Source: Anoplopoma fimbria (Eukaryota > Chordata > Actinopteri > Perciformes > Anoplopomatidae). From it: DNA of 64,000 nt. Below the pieces are notes generated by a model. The model did not search any database and was not told the origin of the DNA. It saw only the letters and a list, made by a program, of their open reading frames with translations. Each line of letters opens with the position of its first letter. Position 1 is the first letter of the stretch. A program made the position numbers and the translations under genes. The DNA is taken from contig NC_072452.1 of assembly GCF_027596085.1 (NCBI RefSeq), forward strand, positions 5,080,814-5,144,813. Reading direction: 5' to 3'. Below are positions 60,401-64,000 of this stretch, one piece after another.

Positions 60401-61501
60401 TCTAACTTTTCATTCAGCGCCATCATCAGGTCAAATGTGTCCAGTGCTTTGGTTTTCGGACCAGATACTTAATTAGGAGATGTTAGCATGCTAACGAGCT
60501 AAACTAAGAGGGTGAACGTGGTAAATATAATACCGGCTAATGTTAGCAATGTCATTGTGAGTATGTTAGCATCCAGATGTTAGCATTTGACTCAAAAACA
60601 TGCTGTGCCTAAAGACAACCACGTGGGTTGCTAGCATAAAGAAGATGTGTGTGGATGTCTGAGCTCACATGCCATTTGGCTTCTATGGATGCAGCTGCAT
60701 ACAGAGCAAAAGGGCTGGCTGTGTGTGAAGGTGTGTGGCTTTCAGCCATTCACATCACTGTTCTCCTCGCTCTGTAATGACTGAGCCAGTCGAGGGCAAG
60801 CACGAGAGCAACAGCTTAACAAATGGAAAGATGTTTCTTCAGCAAATCATATTGTTGTCTTGATGTAACAGAGCAGCACGACCAGAACACAAAGTAACAC
60901 AAACCTGCAGCCGGAGGCAGACGGTGTGGTTTTTCATTCAATTAGTAAAATAATAGTGATAAATAGTACAACCTGTTGATGAAGTCTACTCTGTTCATTC
61001 TGAATTGTGGAACTGTGAGGTCAGTGAAGATTCACAGCTCCACAGCTCTCTGGGTCAATGTAGAAGCACTTCGGAATTCATTGCTTTCAATGGACTACAT
61101 TAACCACCAATAGTGAATGGACATCAACATAAAAGGTGCCTCATTTTCTATTAAAAGCTGCAAGGAGCTGCACAGTTGTGCTGACTCTCAACGTGTTGCA
61201 CATCACACAGAGTAATCAGAAACTTTTCACACGGTTTCCTGTGGTTTAGCCTTACCTGGCTAGGTGTCCGGTGTGATTTCTCCAGCTGCTGCTCCAGCAG
61301 GTGGCTCACTCTGGATATGTACGCTGCTGTTAGGCGAGCCCTCCTGGTGTACTCGTGTATGAAGAGCAGCAGGGAGCGCTGCTCCAGCAGCCTCCACAGA
61401 GCCCTGTAGTGCCCCTGCAGGACGGAATAGGAGCAGGAGGAGGAGGAGGAGGGCAGGAGGAGAACGCCACCCTCTGATGGGATGCCTTTAACACAGACCT
61501 G
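45080..61501 (-). CDS. ccdc142: Coiled-coil domain protein CCDC142, 13 exons, 5' end missing
   Basis: Function unknown in the family. Exons in coding order: 61256-61501, 58782-60079, 56476-56777, 55838-55924, 54025-54219, 51321-51487, 50542-50694, 49651-49765, 48172-48349, 47081-47191, 46718-46818, 45844-46012, 45080-45188. All phases close, giving 1,076 codons, longer than human CCDC142 (about 740). Family matches: [121 protein letters not shown], and the end [20 protein letters not shown]. The 1,298-nt exon holds a poorly conserved insert with [15 protein letters not shown]. The frame of exon 45844-46012 stays open into its intron as far as 45798, which could mislead gene finders. The first exon was not found; it would lie beyond Tc1 element C or outside the window. 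Confidence 0.87.
45228..45310 (-). repeat. Fish interspersed repeat copy (AATTC end)
   Basis: 'attcaattcagtttattttgtatagcccagaatcac' equals part of the longer copy at 63160-63408 and, reversed, 10515-10593. It is in the last ccdc142 intron. Confidence 0.82.
46187..46223. repeat. Inverted repeat of 13 bp with a hAT-like end
   Basis: GCTGTCAATCGAT pairs perfectly with ATCGATTGACAGC across 11 nt, followed by CCTA. GGCTGTCAATCGAT is typical of hAT terminal repeats in fish, so this may be an internally deleted hAT remnant. It lies in a ccdc142 intron. Confidence 0.6.
48996..49337. repeat. Probable fish interspersed repeat
   Basis: 'gaggtgtgtaggatttgggcgg' at one side and 'atcgctagatgccactaaatc' at the other recall a frequent teleost repeat. 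A related end (gttacacactgttcctttaaag) lies at 52664-52685. The class is unresolved. Confidence 0.45.
53225..53770. repeat. Fish interspersed repeat with internal 21-bp array
   Basis: 'ggccctattatgctattttccgggtgcat' and 'tctgattggtcagctagcccgctctgttgtgattggtca' are typical of a widespread fish repeat. Positions 53564-53710 hold exactly seven 21-bp units (cattatgacctcataaagtta), flanked by 13-bp inverted repeats TCACTTCCGTAAC and GTTACGGAAGTGA. It lies in a ccdc142 intron. Confidence 0.7.
54403..54555. repeat. (TGTC)n/(TG)n microsatellite
   Basis: About 150 bp of TGTC and TG units in a ccdc142 intron. Confidence 0.95.
55110..55365 (+). mobile_element. Rex1-like LINE 3' tail, 5'-truncated
   Basis: 'tagttattgtggatttttaaagttttttac', 'tataatacttgttttgatcttg', 'tatgtctcttgtttgcac' and 'gattaataaaggattattttatttgatcttatc' match the 3' UTR at 32820-33002 in the same order. 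Only the tail is present, in a ccdc142 intron. Confidence 0.85.
60215..60650. repeat. Probable fish repeat with gttagcatgctaac motifs
   Basis: Repeated 'gttagcatgctaacgagc', 'gctaatgttagca' and 'agtatgttagcatcc' strings plus 'atatctcaaccattacatgg' recall a very common teleost interspersed repeat. It sits in a ccdc142 intron. Class not determined. Confidence 0.5.
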
Positions 61502-62098
61502 CTGGGGGAGGAAGAGAGAGGAGGAGGGTTTGAAACTATGAGATCTTCTTAAATAATGGCACTGCTTCTTTACCGAATCACCCCAATTACCTTCAGAACT
61601 ATCATTCCTCATTTCTACCGTTATCTTATTACAGCTTTTTCTTCCCTTTTCACTTCTTTATCTTCTCATTTTTTCAATTAACAATCTAACAGCTCCCCTT
61701 ACTGATACACCTACACCCTCTACATCACATACAGTCCCTGACAAAAGTCTTGTCGCTTGGGTACAAGTTGACCTTAAGTGCCCCTCAAATATATTTGTAA
61801 TCAATTTTTTTTTTTTTTGGTGCAAGAAATGGCTAATTTCAATCCCAACAGCTTTTGAAATAATGTTTTGGTGCCAAACGAAACTGCTGAAAAGCATTCT
61901 AACGTTCACAGCTTGGTAAAGCCCACTGAGTCAGTTTTTGCAAAGACAAAAGTCTTGTCGCCTTGTCATATGATGCACCCAATCCTAGATTACAGCCTCA
62001 CCTGTGATCAATAATTGATCAATCAATTAGTGGGTGTGTATAAAAAGAACCCCAGCACACCAGACCTTCACATCAACTGCAACTTGACCTCTGACAAC

Positions 62099-63099
62099 AT
62101 GCCTAAGATTCACCCTGAGACCAAAGCGTTGATTATCATGAGGCTGAAGACCAGATCCACTGCTGAGGTGGCTGACACCTTCAATGTGTCTCAGCGTCAA
62201 GTACAAAGAATAAGAAAAAGATTTGAAGAGACTGAGATGTTTTTGACAAGCCCAGGTCCGGCAGACCCCGCAAGACAACTGCTCGGGAGGACCGTTTGTT
62301 GGCTCGAAAATCCAAGGCCAGCCCCTTTTCCACTGCAGCAGAGCTCCACCAGGCCTGGTCACCTCAAGTCCCCGTGTCAACCAGGACAGTTTGTAGAATT
62401 CTGTCTCGAAATGGCCTCCATGGTCGAATCAGTGCCCAGAAACCAGCACTAAACAAAAGGCAATTAAAAAAACGTGTGGCATTTGCCAAGGCCCATAGCC
62501 TGCTAAAAGGATGGACGCTGGAAAAGTGGCAGAAGGTGGATTTCTCAGATGAATCTTTGGTTGAATTACATCACAGCCGCCGCAAATATTGCAGGAGACC
62601 TACTGGAGCCCGCATGGATCCGAGATTCACCCAGAAAACAGTTAAGTTTGGTGGCGGAAAAATCATGGTCTGGGGTTACATCCAGTATGGGGGTGTGCGA
62701 GAGATTTGCAGGGTGGAAGGCAATATCAATAGCCTAAAATATCAAGAAGTATTAGCTACCTCTTACATTCCCAACCATACAAGGGGTCAAATTTTGCAGC
62801 AGGATGGTGCTCCATCGCATACTTCCATCTCTACATCAAAGTTCCTCAAGGCGAAGAAGATCAAGGTGCTCCAGGACTGGCCAGCCCAGTCACCAGACAT
62901 GAACATCATTGAGCATGTCTGGGGTAGAATGAAAGAGGAAGCATGGAAGACGAAACCAAAGAATCTTGATGAACTCTGGGAGGCATGTAAGACTGCTTTC
63001 TTTGCTATTCCTGATGACTTCATCAATAAATTGTATGAATCATTGTCGAACCGCATGGATGCAGTCCTTCAAGCTCATGGAAGTCATACAAGATATTAA
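62099..63099 (+). pseudogene. Tc1-like transposase of element C, one frameshift, DD35E by count
   Basis: Starts MPKIHPETKALIIMRLKTR with helix-turn-helix text (AEVADTFNVSQRQVQRIRKR). Frame is lost at about 62233 (actgagatg), consistent with one missing G. It then continues in the next frame to the end (AHGSHTRY). Catalytic motifs are FSDES, LQQDGAPSHTS and PDMNIIEHVW. Counting between the second Asp and the Glu gives 35 residues rather than 34. A DD35E group (Traveler) has been described among Tc1/mariner elements; membership is not shown here. Confidence 0.9.
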
Positions 63100-63159
63100 A
63101 TATGGATCTCACAGCACCACTACTTAATTCACTGATGTTATGCAACATATTTTTGTATT

Positions 63160-63408
63160 TCAATTCAATTCAATTCAGTTTATTTTGTATAGCCCAGAAT
63201 CACAAATTACAAATTTGCCTCAGAGGGCTTTACAATCTGTGCACATGCGACATCCTCTGTCCTTCCCTCACATCAGCACAGGAAAAACTCCCCTAAAAAA
63301 CCCCTTTAACAGGGAGAAAAAAGGAAGAAACCTCTGGGAGAACGACAGAGGAGGGATCCTTCTCCCAGGATGGACAGAATGCAATAGATGTCATGTGTAC
63401 AGAATTTG
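63160..63408. repeat. Interspersed repeat inserted into Tc1 element C
   Basis: 'caattcaattcaattcagtttattttgtatagccc', then 'cacaggaaaaactcccctaaaaaacccctttaacaggg', 'gaagaaacctctgggag'. It is the longest of three copies in this window. The Tc1 text resumes with a duplicated 'atttgaagtaaatta' on its right side. Confidence 0.85.
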
Positions 63409-63688
63409 AAGTAAATTAATATTTGAAGTAAATTATTTGTTCAATTTTCACATTACTCTCTGTAGGCGACAAAACTTTTGTCTTGCCAAAATCTGACCTT
63501 TCTGTGTTCATTAAATGATCAATCTTTCTTCAGTGAAGCAAATTTATTTTAGTATATTAAACATAATTTGGGAGGGTTTTAGCTTTCATATGAGCCATTT
63601 CTAAAACCAATGGATAAATTAAAAGTCAGGTTATAAGCTGTTGTTTCTACAAAATGGATAAGTGACAAGACTTTTGTCAGGGACTGTA

Positions 63689-64000
63689 CACCCAGCGACA
63701 CTTAAACCACACAGAGTTGTCTGATCTCAGACCCACATCAATACAGAGTCTCTCGTCGGGCCAGCATTTTTCCGCTGTAATCTTCTATGCATGCTCTGTC
63801 CTGTCAGCTATGTGTAATCACCTACGAAGTGTTCTGTTCTGTCTCATTCACCTATTCATTTACCAGTCATGTTGCAGCTTACATCGATTTGGTCCAAAAC
63901 GTCATCATTTGATCCTATTAGATCACACATTTGTGTGAATTTGACAAAGACAATTCTTTGGTAATGGCAAAAAATGTTTTTTTCCTGAGGTCATAGTGGC
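63689..64000. other. No feature recognised
   Basis: Nothing resembling a ccdc142 first exon or another gene was recognised between Tc1 element C and the window end. Confidence 0.5.

Larger units (their letters stand above)
61732..63686 (+). mobile_element. Tc1-like transposon C, 1,955 bp, with nested repeat
   Basis: Ends CAGTCCCTGACAAAAGTCTT and its complement, flanked by TA (61730-61731, 63687-63688). An inner copy of the terminal motif (gacaaaagtcttgtcgcc at about 61946 and its complement near 63466) shows an IR/DR layout. It carries one transposase gene and, in its right part, an inserted repeat at about 63160-63408. It lies upstream of the first ccdc142 exon seen here. Confidence 0.93.

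Noticed and set aside
61151..61612. ATG at 61612 as the ccdc142 start
   Set aside because: The residues before 61501 do not resemble the family, and a strong polypyrimidine-CAG acceptor directly precedes the conserved part, so 61501 is treated as an internal exon edge.

Overview
The window looks like nuclear DNA of a bony (teleost) fish, most likely a percomorph. Genes are split by GT-AG introns, dinucleotide microsatellites are dense, and fish-type Tc1/mariner elements, a tRNA-derived SINE and LINE fragments fill introns and intergenic space. Species cannot be named from the sequence alone.

Layout, left to right. (1) 474-1175, minus strand: four consecutive exons of a plastin/fimbrin gene (third calponin-homology domain), running into a 100-N assembly gap and carrying two frame lesions. 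(2) 3840-6478, minus: a broken copy of a multi-copy fish family resembling 'SAMD3-like' proteins, with at least three frameshifts. (3) 10260-17784, plus: a complete 13-exon hars (histidyl-tRNA synthetase, 512 aa). (4) 18425-20055: a Tc1-like transposon with one frameshift, then a full-length SINE (20911-21202). (5) 22249-33396, minus: a complete 15-coding-exon immt (MIC60/mitofilin, 760 aa), convergent with hars. (6) 34874-41817, minus: a complete 8-exon slbp (histone stem-loop binding protein, 272 aa); its last intron holds a Tc1 element with an uninterrupted transposase. (7) 45080-61501, minus: 13 exons of ccdc142 (1,076 codons; the 5' end is missing). (8) 61732-63686: a third Tc1-like element (count gives DD35E) that contains another repeat.

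The four main genes were built by hand from splice sites. Every exon phase closes without a frameshift (about 7.9 kb of coding sequence), so the lesions in the two leftmost genes are probably real decay or a poor contig near the gap rather than a uniform sequencing problem. Functionally they are unrelated housekeeping genes: translation (hars), mitochondrial cristae (immt), histone mRNA metabolism (slbp) and an uncharacterised coiled-coil protein (ccdc142).

No clearly new biological system was found. The most interesting points are a possible in-frame mitochondrial presequence upstream of hars, CA/TG repeats placed directly at splice sites of hars, immt and slbp, a 12-nt immt micro-exon, and the intact intronic Tc1 transposase.
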